A stretch of 64,000 bases of DNA from Stutzerimonas stutzeri (GTDB lineage Bacteria > Pseudomonadota > Gammaproteobacteria > Pseudomonadales > Pseudomonadaceae), in the NCBI RefSeq assembly GCF_038561965.1, contig NZ_CP139348.1:4030001-4094000 (forward strand). The letters run 5' to 3'. Positions within the stretch are counted from its first letter, which is position 1. Every line of letters starts with the position of its first letter. Both the position numbers and the translations under genes were made by a program. The notes below the pieces were generated by a model. The model was not told where the DNA came from. It saw nothing but the letters and a program-made list of their open reading frames with translations, and did no database searches. Of this stretch, positions 1 to 8,261 are shown one piece after another.

Positions 1-1
1 G

Positions 2-949
2 CCCTACTGCCTGCGCGTCAGGGACGAGATCAAGATCTACGACAAGCTGCTGACCAACAGCTCGTTGGCCCACGCCCATTGCGCGCCAGATACGCTGAAG
101 ATGCTCGCGCAGTTCTCCGTGCTGTCGCGCCTGAAGGAGCCGGAAAACTCCAATATCTATTCGAAGATGCGCGTGTATGACGGCGAAAACCTGAAGGACA
201 CCGATCCCAAGGCCAAGTCGATCCAGGAATACCGCGACACCGCCGGTGTCGACGAGGGCATGAACGGCCTCTCCACCCGCTTCGCCTTCAAGATCCTGTC
301 CAAGGTGTTCAACTTCGACCCCCACGAGATCGCCGCCAACCCGGTACACCTGCTCTACGTACTGGAACAGCAGATCGAGCAGGAGCAGTTCCCGGCGGAG
401 GTTCGCGAGCGTTACCTGCGCTTCATCAAGGAGTACCTGGCGCCGCGCTATATCGAGTTCATCGGCAAAGAGATCCAGACCGCCTACCTTGAGTCCTACA
501 GCGAGTACGGGCAAAACATCTTCGACCGCTACGTGCTGTACGCCGACTTCTGGATTCAGGATCAGGAATACCGCGATCCGGAAACCGGCGAGATCCTCAA
601 TCGTGTGGCACTCAACGAAGAGCTGGAGAAAATCGAGAAGCCGGCCGGCATCAGCAATCCGAAGGATTTTCGCAACGAGATCGTCAACTTCGTGCTGCGC
701 GCCCGGGCTAACAACAACGGCAAGAATCCGTCGTGGCTGTCCTACGAGAAGCTGCGCGTGGTGATCGAGAAGAAAATGTTCTCCAACACCGAGGACCTGC
801 TGCCAGTCATCAGCTTCAACGCCAAGGCGAGCAAGGAAGACCAGAAGAAGCACAGCGACTTCGTCGTGCGCATGGTCGAGCGTGGCTACACCGAGAAGCA
901 GGTTCGCCTCCTGTCCGAATGGTATCTGCGGGTGCGTAAATCGCAGTAA
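2..949 (+). CDS. prkA: PrkA family serine protein kinase, C-terminal half (5' end outside window)
   Basis: The frame is open from base 2, so the gene is cut by the window edge and 315 C-terminal residues are visible of the roughly 640 usual for the family. The visible part matches the PrkA/YeaG C-terminal domain; the AAA+ nucleotide-binding part would lie upstream. PrkA is a stress- and starvation-linked protein kinase. In many proteobacteria it is encoded with the two genes that follow here, a YeaH-like and a SpoVR-like protein, and that order is intact. A TTG at 65 could be mistaken for a start but lies inside the domain. The product assignment is from recognised sequence; its targets are unknown. 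Confidence 0.93.
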   Translation, partial: PYCLRVRDEIKIYDKLLTNSSLAHAHCAPDTLKMLAQFSVLSRLKEPENSNIYSKMRVYDGENLKDTDPKAKSIQEYRDTAGVDEGMNGLSTRFAFKILSKVFNFDPHEIAANPVHLLYVLEQQIEQEQFPAEVRERYLRFIKEYLAPRYIEFIGKEIQTAYLESYSEYGQNIFDRYVLYADFWIQDQEYRDPETGEILNRVALNEELEKIEKPAGISNPKDFRNEIVNFVLRARANNNGKNPSWLSYEKLRVVIEKKMFSNTEDLLPVISFNAKASKEDQKKHSDFVVRMVERGYTEKQVRLLSEWYLRVRKSQ

Positions 950-959
950 GCGGCTGGAC

Positions 960-1000
960 GCCTGAAGCTGGAGGATTGCGGCACGCTTCCAGCTTCAGGC
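960..1000 (+). other. 13-bp inverted repeat between prkA and yeaH
   Basis: Bases 960-972 pair perfectly with 988-1000 around a 15-base loop, beginning 10 bases after the prkA stop and ending 28 bases before yeaH. No T-run follows, so it is a poor intrinsic terminator. It is more likely an mRNA stabiliser or processing hairpin that sets the prkA:yeaH ratio. Confidence 0.55.
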
Positions 1001-1028
1001 TATGGTTTCAGCCTAGCCCGGAGGGCCT

Positions 1029-2300
1029 ATGAGCTACGTGATCGATCGTCGCCTGAATGGCAAGAACAAGAGCACGGTGAACCGCCAGCGCTTCCTGCAG
1101 CGGTACCGCGGACATATCAAGAAAGCCGTGGAGGAAGCCGTCGGTCGGCGCTCCATCACCGACATGGAGCATGGCGAGCAGATCAGCATCCCCGGCCGCG
1201 ACATCGACGAGCCGGTGCTTCACCACGGCCGCGGCGGCCGGCAGACCATCGTGCACCCCGGCAACAAGGAGTTCGTCGCTGGCGAACGTATCCCAAGGCC
1301 GCAGGGTGGCGGCGGTGGCCAGGGCGCCGGTCAGGCCAGCAACAGCGGCGACGGCATGGACGACTTCGTCTTTCAGATCACCCAGGAAGAATTCCTCGAT
1401 TTCATGTTCGAGGATCTGGAGCTGCCCAACCTGGTCAAGCGTCACCTGACCGGCACCGACACCTTCAAAACAGTGCGCGCCGGCATCAGCAACGAAGGCA
1501 ACCCGTCACGCATCAATATCGTCCGCACGCTGCGCTCGGCCCATGCTCGGCGCATCGCGCTGTCTGGCAGCAGCCGTGCCCAGCTGCGGGCATTGAAGGC
1601 GGAGCTGGAGCGTCTGCGCCTGGAGGAGCCGAACAACTTCGGCGACATCAAGGCTACCGAAGAGGAAATCGGGCGGCTCACCGCGCGGATCAAGCGCGTA
1701 CCGTTTCTCGATACCTTCGACCTCAAGTACAACCTGCTGGTCAAGCATCCCAACCCCAGCTCGAAGGCGGTGATGTTCTGCCTGATGGACGTTTCCGGCT
1801 CCATGACCCAGGCCACCAAGGACATCGCCAAGCGCTTCTTTATCCTGCTGTACCTGTTCCTCAAGCGGAATTACGACAAGATCGACGTGGTGTTCATCCG
1901 TCACCACACCAGCGCTAAGGAAGTCGACGAGGAAGAGTTCTTCTACTCGCGGGAGACCGGCGGCACCATCGTTTCCAGTGCGCTGAAGATGATGCAGGAG
2001 ATCATGGCTGAGCGTTACCCGGCCAACGAGTGGAACATCTACGCTGCGCAGGCTTCCGACGGTGACAACTGGAATGACGACTCGCCACTATGCCGCGACA
2101 TCCTGATCAACCAGATCATGCCGTTCGTGCAGTACTTCACCTACGTGGAAATCACCCCGCGCGAGCATCAGGCGCTCTGGTACGAGTACAACCAGGTCGC
2201 CGAAGCCTTTTCCGATGCGTTCGCCCAACAGCAACTGGTGAGCGCCGCGGACATTTACCCGGTGTTCCGCGAACTCTTCCAGCGGCGCATGACCAGTTGA
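1029..2300 (+). CDS. yeaH: YeaH/YhbH family protein (DUF444, VWA-like)
   Basis: 423 residues. The N-terminal third is basic, with a Gly-rich linker near residues 90-105. The C-terminal half is a von Willebrand A-like domain with a MIDAS signature DVSGS at about 254-258. The family is encoded beside PrkA and SpoVR in many bacteria and belongs to the same starvation/stress module; its biochemical role is not settled. The ATG at 1029 follows a GGAGGG ribosome site. It lies 79 bases after prkA with a hairpin between, and 10 bases before spoVR, consistent with one operon. The family call is firm. Confidence 0.93.
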   Translation: MSYVIDRRLNGKNKSTVNRQRFLQRYRGHIKKAVEEAVGRRSITDMEHGEQISIPGRDIDEPVLHHGRGGRQTIVHPGNKEFVAGERIPRPQGGGGGQGAGQASNSGDGMDDFVFQITQEEFLDFMFEDLELPNLVKRHLTGTDTFKTVRAGISNEGNPSRINIVRTLRSAHARRIALSGSSRAQLRALKAELERLRLEEPNNFGDIKATEEEIGRLTARIKRVPFLDTFDLKYNLLVKHPNPSSKAVMFCLMDVSGSMTQATKDIAKRFFILLYLFLKRNYDKIDVVFIRHHTSAKEVDEEEFFYSRETGGTIVSSALKMMQEIMAERYPANEWNIYAAQASDGDNWNDDSPLCRDILINQIMPFVQYFTYVEITPREHQALWYEYNQVAEAFSDAFAQQQLVSAADIYPVFRELFQRRMTS

Positions 2301-2310
2301 GGTGTGCAGC

Positions 2311-3858
2311 ATGAAACGACAGCCCATTTCCACCGGCTCGGAATGGACCTTCGACCTGGTTCGGCAATACGACCGTGAGATCGGTCGGATCGCCGAACGC
2401 TATGCACTGGACACCTACCCGAACCAGATCGAGGTGATCACCGCCGAGCAGATGATGGATGCCTATGCCTCGGTCGGTATGCCGCTGGGTTACCACCATT
2501 GGTCCTACGGAAAGCAGTTCCTGCACACCGAGAAGCACTACAAGCGCGGCCAGATGGGCCTGGCCTACGAGATCGTGATCAACTCCGACCCTTGCATCGC
2601 CTACCTGATGGAAGAAAACACCATGTGCATGCAGGCACTGGTAATCGCTCATGCAAGCTACGGGCACAACAGTTTCTTCAAGGGTAACTACCTGTTCCGC
2701 ACCTGGACCGACGCCAGTTCGATCATCGACTACCTGGTATTCGCCAAGCAGTACATCATGCAGTGCGAAGAGCGCCACGGCATCGACGCGGTGGAAGACC
2801 TGCTCGATTCCTGCCATGCCTTGATGAACTACGGCGTCGACCGCTACAAGCGCCCCTACCCCATCTCCGCGGAAGAAGAGCGCCGCCGCCAGAAGGATCG
2901 CGAGGAGCACCTGCAGCGGCAGATCAACGATCTCTGGCGCACTATTCCCAAGGGTACGGACAAGGGCGATGGTCAGGCAGACAGCCAGCGTTTCCCGGCA
3001 GAGCCGCAGGAAAACATCCTCTACTTCATCGAGAAGCATGCGCCGCTGCTTGAGCCCTGGCAGCGCGAAGTGGTGCGCATCGTGCGCAAGATCGCGCAGT
3101 ACTTCTATCCGCAGCGCCAGACTCAGGTGATGAACGAAGGCTGGGCGACGTTCTGGCACTACACCCTGCTCAACGACCTGTATGACGAGGGCCTGGTCAC
3201 CGACGGCTTCATGATGGAGTTCCTGCAGTCGCATACCAGCGTGATCTACCAGCCGGGCTTCGACAGCCCCTACTACAGCGGTATCAACCCCTACACGCTG
3301 GGGTTCGCCATGTACCAGGACATCCGCCGGATTTGCGAGCATCCCACCGAGGAGGACAAACGCTGGTTCCCGGAGATCGCCGGCAGCGACTGGCTGACCA
3401 CCGTCAAATTCGCCATGAACAACTTCAAGGACGAGAGCTTCATCCTGCAGTTCCTCTCACCCAAGGTGATCCGCGACCTCAAGCTGTTCAGCATTCTCGA
3501 TGACGACCGCAAGGACGAATTGCTGGTCCCGGCGATCCACGACGAAAGCGGCTACCACACCATTCGCGAACTGCTCGCCGCGCAATACAACCTCGGCAAC
3601 CGCGAGCCCAATGTGCAGGTATGGAACGTCGACCGGCGTGGTGATCGCTCGCTGACCCTGCGCCATACGCAGCACGACCGCAAGCCGCTGGGCGCATCCA
3701 CCGAGGAGGTGCTCAAGCACCTGCACCGACTCTGGGGCTTCGACGTGCACTTGCAGTCGATGCAGGACGACAAGCTGGTCAACACCCACCACATGCCGCC
3801 GCGCACGAGCGGCGAGTCGGAAGCCGACGGGCGTTTTCCCGGCATGAACTTCGCCTGA
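2311..3858 (+). CDS. spoVR: SpoVR family protein
   Basis: 515 residues, the normal length for the SpoVR/YcgB family. The name comes from a Bacillus cortex-formation mutant; in non-sporulating proteobacteria the role is unknown and linked to stress together with PrkA and YeaH. An in-frame GTG at 2302 exists, but the ATG at 2311 is preferred because GAGGTG (2299-2304) sits six bases before it and the protein then begins MKRQPIS, as in relatives. Last gene of the prkA-yeaH-spoVR unit; no clear terminator was seen in the 99 bases before cca. Confidence 0.93.
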   Translation: MKRQPISTGSEWTFDLVRQYDREIGRIAERYALDTYPNQIEVITAEQMMDAYASVGMPLGYHHWSYGKQFLHTEKHYKRGQMGLAYEIVINSDPCIAYLMEENTMCMQALVIAHASYGHNSFFKGNYLFRTWTDASSIIDYLVFAKQYIMQCEERHGIDAVEDLLDSCHALMNYGVDRYKRPYPISAEEERRRQKDREEHLQRQINDLWRTIPKGTDKGDGQADSQRFPAEPQENILYFIEKHAPLLEPWQREVVRIVRKIAQYFYPQRQTQVMNEGWATFWHYTLLNDLYDEGLVTDGFMMEFLQSHTSVIYQPGFDSPYYSGINPYTLGFAMYQDIRRICEHPTEEDKRWFPEIAGSDWLTTVKFAMNNFKDESFILQFLSPKVIRDLKLFSILDDDRKDELLVPAIHDESGYHTIRELLAAQYNLGNREPNVQVWNVDRRGDRSLTLRHTQHDRKPLGASTEEVLKHLHRLWGFDVHLQSMQDDKLVNTHHMPPRTSGESEADGRFPGMNFA

Positions 3859-3957
3859 CCTCGGGCCGCGGGCATGCTCCGCGCCCCTGCCTCGCCATCA
3901 TCGCGCGTGGCCTCCGCGTAGATATCCTTTATCCTCCGCGCCAACGGAGGTGGATAT

Positions 3958-5127
3958 ATGCAGGTTTTTAAAGTCGGCGGCGCGGTGCGCGACCGCTTAT
4001 TAGGCCGCCCGGTCAGCGAGGTGGACTGGCTGGTGGTCGGCGCCACGCCGGAAGAAATGCAGGCCCGCGGGTTTCGCCCGGTCGGTGCGGACTTTCCGGT
4101 ATTCCTGCACCCGCAGACCGGCGAGGAATACGCGCTGGCGCGTACCGAACGCAAAAGCGGCCGCGGCTATGGAGGGTTCACCTTCCATGCCAGCCCCGAC
4201 GTCACGCTCGAAGAAGATCTGCAGCGGCGCGACCTCACCATCAACGCCATCGCTGAAGACGACGATGGCCAATTGATCGACCCCTACGGCGGCCAACACG
4301 ATCTGCAGGCGCGGCTGCTTCGCCACGTCTCCCCCGCATTCGCCGAAGACCCGCTGCGTGTGCTGCGCGTCGCGCGCTTCGCCGCACGCTACGCCGAACT
4401 CGGTTTTCGTATCGCCGATGAGACGCTTGAACTGATGTGCCAGCTGGCGCGCTCCGGCGAGCTGTCGGCACTGACGGCGGAGCGCAGCTGGAAAGAGATT
4501 TCGCGTGCGCTGATGGAGCCGCGGCCAGATGTTTTTATTCAGGTACTGCGTGATTGCGGCGCGCTGGCCGAGTTATTCCCGGAACTGGCCGCAGCGTTCA
4601 TCACAGGGAACGCCCACGGTGAACACCTGCTCGGCACCCTGCGCCAGTGCGCAGCGCATGGGCAACCGTTGCCGATACGCTGGGCGTGCTTGCTGCTCGG
4701 TTGCGCAACGCCGGAGGTCGACCAGCAGGCACACTTGGCCGCCATCGATGCGCTCAACCAACGCTGCAAGGCGCCGAGGGACTGCCAGGAACTGGCGATG
4801 CTGCTTGGTCGATATCACCAGGATGCTTGCGCTGCCTGGACGCTGCCGGCCGATACACTGCTCGACATGCTGCAGCACTTTGATATCTATCGCCGCCCCG
4901 AGCGCTTCGAGCAATTCGTTGCTGCCTGCGAAATGCACGCCCAAGCAGCCAAACCCGATCAGCCGTTTCCGCCAGCCGACTTTTTGCGTGGAGCCGCCAG
5001 TGCAGCACGCGCCGTGGCGGTCAAGCCGCTGCTGGACCAAGGTTTCAAGGGCGCCGAACTAGGCAAGGCGCTCGGTGCTGCTCGGCTCGAGGCCTTGCAC
5101 GCCTACTGCCAGCAGAATGTGGGGTAA
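3958..5127 (+). CDS. cca: CCA tRNA nucleotidyltransferase with degenerate HD domain
   Basis: 389 residues. Adds or repairs the 3' CCA of tRNAs. The N-terminal class II nucleotidyltransferase head is clear: GGAVRDRLLG at 7-16, then EVDW at 21-24, then the RRDLTINA segment. Compared with E. coli Cca as I remember it, the first metal-binding residue (Asp21) is Glu here, with Asp23 kept. The C-terminal HD phosphohydrolase domain is recognisable but has lost the HD-containing LCHDLGKG stretch, replaced by LLLGCATPE, and is about 20 residues shorter. CCA addition is probably retained and the 2',3'-cyclic phosphodiesterase/phosphatase lost. Start ATG follows GGAGGT. Confidence 0.92.
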   Translation: MQVFKVGGAVRDRLLGRPVSEVDWLVVGATPEEMQARGFRPVGADFPVFLHPQTGEEYALARTERKSGRGYGGFTFHASPDVTLEEDLQRRDLTINAIAEDDDGQLIDPYGGQHDLQARLLRHVSPAFAEDPLRVLRVARFAARYAELGFRIADETLELMCQLARSGELSALTAERSWKEISRALMEPRPDVFIQVLRDCGALAELFPELAAAFITGNAHGEHLLGTLRQCAAHGQPLPIRWACLLLGCATPEVDQQAHLAAIDALNQRCKAPRDCQELAMLLGRYHQDACAAWTLPADTLLDMLQHFDIYRRPERFEQFVAACEMHAQAAKPDQPFPPADFLRGAASAARAVAVKPLLDQGFKGAELGKALGAARLEALHAYCQQNVG

Positions 5128-5136
5128 GCCGCGGGC

Positions 5137-5679
5137 TCAGACGGAGCGCGGGGGATGGCTGCGAATCAGCTCCGGCGGAGTGAGTTCGATACCGCGCCAC
5201 TGAAACCGCACCGGCCAGAGCTGCTGGTCTATGGATGATTGCTCCCATAGTTCGGCGAAGTTCTTTCCAACAGCCGGATGCAGCAGGGCGGGCGCCAGTA
5301 ACGCCAGCGGCCAGAGCACGAAGGCGTTCTGCAGAATTTCGGCGCGCGGCAATAGCAAACCATGGAAATTACCGACCAGACCGTCATACAGCAGCACGTC
5401 GATATCCAATGGCAGCCCTTTGCGGTCGGGAGCATAACGACCGTTATCGGCCTCGATGAACTTGAGCCGGCGGTCCAATTCAGTAAGCGGCAGGTCGGTG
5501 TAGCCGGCGACCACCAGATTGTAGAAATTGTCGCCCTTGTAGCCCACCGCCAAGCTCTCGAATACCGGCGAGCAGCGCATGTCCTGTAGCAAATCGACCA
5601 GTGCCTCGAGCCCCGCATGCAAGCGCAGTTCGCGCTGCACATTGCTGCCCAGGCCGAGCATGACAGGGGTCAGCGACAT
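5137..5679 (-). CDS. folK: 6-hydroxymethyl-7,8-dihydropterin pyrophosphokinase (FolK)
   Basis: 180 residues. Transfers pyrophosphate from ATP to 6-hydroxymethyldihydropterin in folate synthesis. The N-terminal GLGSN, the central NFYNLV and the PLDIDVLLYDG segment with catalytic acidic residues are all present; PRAEIL matches the conserved P-R-x-x-x-x-R loop only in part. It overlaps the upstream folB by 10 bases on the same strand, so the two consecutive folate steps are coupled. It converges on cca with a 9-base gap. No defect seen. Confidence 0.92.
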   Translation of the reverse strand: MSLTPVMLGLGSNVQRELRLHAGLEALVDLLQDMRCSPVFESLAVGYKGDNFYNLVVAGYTDLPLTELDRRLKFIEADNGRYAPDRKGLPLDIDVLLYDGLVGNFHGLLLPRAEILQNAFVLWPLALLAPALLHPAVGKNFAELWEQSSIDQQLWPVRFQWRGIELTPPELIRSHPPRSV

Positions 5680-6023
5680 CCGCGTTCGATCTCCACACCC
5701 AACGCTCGGGCCCGCGCATTGACGCCGGGCTTGGTCACACGCAAGCGCAGCCAGACAATACCGAACTCGCTCATCAGGGCCTGTGCCAAACGCTCGGCAA
5801 AGGTCTCGACCAGCTCGAAGCGCGCTTCGCCAGCAAAGCGCTCGATATTCGCGGCAACCTGGGCGTAATCCAGCGCCTTGTCCAACTCGTCATGCTCGGC
5901 GGCCGGTCGGATGTCCCAGCCCAGCGTCAGATCCAGATGCAGGCACTGTCGAATGCCCCGCTCCCAGTCATAGGCGCCGATTACCGTATCCACTTCCAGG
6001 CCTTCTATGAAGACTGTGTCCAC
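5670..6023 (-). CDS. folB: Dihydroneopterin aldolase (FolB)
   Basis: 117 residues, typical for FolB, which converts dihydroneopterin to 6-hydroxymethyldihydropterin just before FolK. The protein begins DTVFIEGLEVDTVIG after a GTG start at 6023. That start is chosen because GGAGAA lies seven bases upstream and the family motif begins immediately. The reading frame stays open upstream to 6284, but that stretch runs opposite plsY and is unlikely to be coding. ETFAERLAQAL carries the conserved region around the catalytic Lys/Glu area. Divergent from plsY. Confidence 0.9.
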   Translation of the reverse strand: MDTVFIEGLEVDTVIGAYDWERGIRQCLHLDLTLGWDIRPAAEHDELDKALDYAQVAANIERFAGEARFELVETFAERLAQALMSEFGIVWLRLRVTKPGVNARARALGVEIERGCR

Positions 6024-6099
6024 GCAACGTTCTCCTACGGCACGACAAGCTCGAAACGCGCCGTTAGACTCAAGGGACTCCCTGCCCCGGATGGATTCC

Positions 6100-6669
6100 A
6101 TGTTCTGGCTGCTGACATTGCTCGCGTACCTGATCGGCTCGCTGTCATTTGCCATACTGCTCAGCCGCCTGGCCGGAATGCCCGACCCGCGTGCCGGCGG
6201 CTCCGGCAATCCCGGGGCTACCAATATGCTTCGTCTGGCAGGCAAGCGACTGGCGATCTGCACGCTATTCGGCGATCTGCTCAAAGGCTTGCTGCCCGTA
6301 CTGCTGGCCGCCTCGCTGGATATGTCGATCCAACAACAGGCCTGGATTGGGCTGGCCGCGGTGTGCGGCCATCTCTACCCGCTGTACTTTCGTTTCCGTG
6401 GCGGCAAGGGCGTGGCTACGGCCGCCGGCACCCTGCTCGCGCTCTACCCACCGGCCGCGCTGCTGGCCGTCGTCGCCTGGCTGGTGGTGTTCCGCCTGAC
6501 CCGCACCAGCTCGCTGGCCGCCCTCATCGCCCTGCCGCTTTGCCTGCCACTGCTGGCCTGGCAGCAACCCGACTCCCTATTACCGATGAACCTGCTGGCT
6601 ACACTGATCGTCTGGCGGCATCGCAGCAACGTGCGCGACCTGTTCGCCGGGCGAGAACGACACTTCTGA
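6100..6669 (+). CDS. plsY: Acyl-phosphate:glycerol-3-phosphate acyltransferase (PlsY)
   Basis: 189 residues. An inner-membrane enzyme that acylates glycerol-3-phosphate at position 1 from acyl-phosphate. The three family motifs are visible: GSGNPGATNMLR, the HLYPLYFRFRGGKG segment, and the terminal RHRSN region; several hydrophobic helices separate them. Starts at 6007 and 6091 are possible, but ATG 6100 (MFWLLTLLAYLIGS) matches the family N-terminus and has GGATGG upstream. It converges with tsaD, separated by 15 bases. Confidence 0.93.
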   Translation: MFWLLTLLAYLIGSLSFAILLSRLAGMPDPRAGGSGNPGATNMLRLAGKRLAICTLFGDLLKGLLPVLLAASLDMSIQQQAWIGLAAVCGHLYPLYFRFRGGKGVATAAGTLLALYPPAALLAVVAWLVVFRLTRTSSLAALIALPLCLPLLAWQQPDSLLPMNLLATLIVWRHRSNVRDLFAGRERHF

Positions 6670-6684
6670 CCGCACCAGCGCTCA

Positions 6685-7710
6685 TCAGATCGCCGGCAGC
6701 GTTTCCATTGACCAGCGTGGCTGCACAGTGATCGCCGGTCCATCGTGCTGACCGGCAAGCAGGCGTTGACAGCCAGCGTAGGCGATCATCGCGCCATTGT
6801 CGGTGCAGAAACGTGGACGCGCATAGAACACCTGGCCATTGAGCTCGCCGAGCATTTTCTCCAAAGACTGACGCAGCGACTGATTGGCGCTCACGCCGCC
6901 GGCGATGACCAGCGACTTCAGGCCCGTCTGCTTGAGCGCTCGGCGACACTTGATGGTCAGGGTTTCGACCACCGCCTGCTGGAAGGCCAGCGCGATATCG
7001 CAGCGGGTCTGCTCGGATTCATCACCAGCGGCGCGGCATTGCTGCCAGGTATTGAGGGTGAAGGTCTTCAGGCCACTAAAGCTGAAATCCAGGCCGGGCC
7101 GATCGGTCATCGGCCGCGGGAAAACGAAGCGACCCGGTGTGCCCCGCTCGGCTAGGAGGGCAATCTCCGGCCCACCGGGATAACGCAATCCCATGAGTTT
7201 CGCGGTTTTGTCGAAAGCTTCACCGGCGGCGTCGTCCACCGACTCGCCGAGTAGCTCGTACTGGCCGATACCATCCACGCGGACCAATTGCGTATGTCCG
7301 CCCGATACCAACAAAGCGACGAACGGAAATGCCGGCGGTTGTGCTTCGAGCATCGGCGCCAACAAATGGCCTTCCATATGATGCACACCGACGGCTGGCA
7401 CGCCCCAGGCCAACGCCAGCGCCTGGGCGCAAGAGGCGCCAACCAGCAGCGCGCCGACCAGTCCAGGACCGGCCGTATACGCCACTGCGTCGACCTGGCC
7501 AGCCTCGCGCCCAGCCTCCTCCAGCACCTGGCGAATCAGCGGCAGCATACGTTTCACGTGATCGCGCGAGGCCAGCTCCGGCACCACACCGCCATAGACG
7601 CGATGCAGGTCGATCTGGCTGAATAGCGCGTCGGCCAGCAAGCCCTGCTCGCTGTCATACAACGCGACACCGGTCTCATCACATGAAGTTTCCAGCCCTA
7701 GCACCAGCAT
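6685..7710 (-). CDS. tsaD: tRNA N6-threonylcarbamoyltransferase (TsaD)
   Basis: 341 residues. Transfers threonylcarbamoyl to A37 of ANN-decoding tRNAs, as part of the TsaBDE complex. The ASKHA-fold start LGLETSCDET, the metal-binding HHMEGH (His111 and His115) and VSGGHTQL are intact. The frame is open for 13 further codons upstream, but the ATG at 7710 begins MLVLGLETS as in relatives. Divergent from rpsU across 197 bases that should hold both promoters. Confidence 0.95.
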   Translation of the reverse strand: MLVLGLETSCDETGVALYDSEQGLLADALFSQIDLHRVYGGVVPELASRDHVKRMLPLIRQVLEEAGREAGQVDAVAYTAGPGLVGALLVGASCAQALALAWGVPAVGVHHMEGHLLAPMLEAQPPAFPFVALLVSGGHTQLVRVDGIGQYELLGESVDDAAGEAFDKTAKLMGLRYPGGPEIALLAERGTPGRFVFPRPMTDRPGLDFSFSGLKTFTLNTWQQCRAAGDESEQTRCDIALAFQQAVVETLTIKCRRALKQTGLKSLVIAGGVSANQSLRQSLEKMLGELNGQVFYARPRFCTDNGAMIAYAGCQRLLAGQHDGPAITVQPRWSMETLPAI

Positions 7711-7907
7711 GGGCACGACCCTTTCTAAGAAGCGAATGAAGCCGCGCATATTAATCGCCGGGGCCAGCGACCGACCAGCGCTTTTCGCTCAGGGGGCTTT
7801 GCATTCCAAGCGGCAAGGCGTTAACATCCGCAACCCTTAAAACCAGCGTGCTCGCGATATTTGCCGAAGCGCGTTGTAACCGGTAAACAAGTGAAGGTAC
7901 GTCCTGG

Positions 7908-8123
7908 ATGCCCAACGTTAAAGTCAAAGAGAACGAACCATTCGACGTAGCTCTGCGTCGCTTCAAGCGTTCCTGCGAAAAAGCAGGCGTTCTTGCAGAA
8001 GTCCGCTCGCGTGAGTTCTACGAGAAGCCGACTTCCGAGCGCAAGCGCAAGGCTGCTGCTGCAGTCAAGCGTCACGCCAAGAAAGTGCAGCGCGAGCAGC
8101 GCCGCAGCGTTCGCCTGTACTAA
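7908..8123 (+). CDS. rpsU: 30S ribosomal protein S21
   Basis: 71 residues, highly basic, MPNVKVKENEPFDVALRRFKR start and KRHAKK tail: a canonical bS21. It is the first gene of the rpsU-dnaG-rpoD macromolecular synthesis operon. The upstream region 7711-7907 also serves tsaD on the other strand; no promoter there was convincing enough to place. Confidence 0.98.
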   Translation: MPNVKVKENEPFDVALRRFKRSCEKAGVLAEVRSREFYEKPTSERKRKAAAAVKRHAKKVQREQRRSVRLY

Positions 8124-8146
8124 TCCAGTACAGCTGACGCCGCATC

Positions 8147-8168
8147 AAGCCCGGCTAAGGCCGGGCTT
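8147..8168 (+). terminator. Hairpin after rpsU
   Basis: Nine-base-pair stem (8147-8155 with 8160-8168) with a four-base loop, followed by only a short T stretch. With the next hairpin it forms the rpsU-dnaG intergenic control region, where in enteric relatives partial termination and RNA cleavage lower dnaG expression relative to S21. Confidence 0.65.
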
Positions 8169-8182
8169 TGCATTGCATGCAT

Positions 8183-8220
8183 ACTCCGCTTCGCCAGCCG
8201 GCGAATGGCCGGAGTTTTTT
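8183..8220 (+). terminator. Intrinsic terminator between rpsU and dnaG
   Basis: Two-part stem: 8183-8188 with 8210-8215, and inside it 8190-8195 with 8200-8205, followed by a six-T run (8215-8220). This looks like a real but leaky terminator, explaining how S21 is made in excess over primase from one operon. Confidence 0.8.
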
Positions 8221-8261
8221 CATTTCCGGCTCATGCAATGCGAGCATAATCTGACACACCT

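Noticed and set aside
2152..3342. 396-codon minus-strand frame opposite yeaH/spoVR
   Set aside because: Antisense to two conserved genes; no recognisable domain.
5670..6284. Extended 204-residue FolB
   Set aside because: The upstream extension lacks similarity and overlaps plsY on the other strand; GTG 6023 with a good ribosome site gives the normal 117-residue enzyme.
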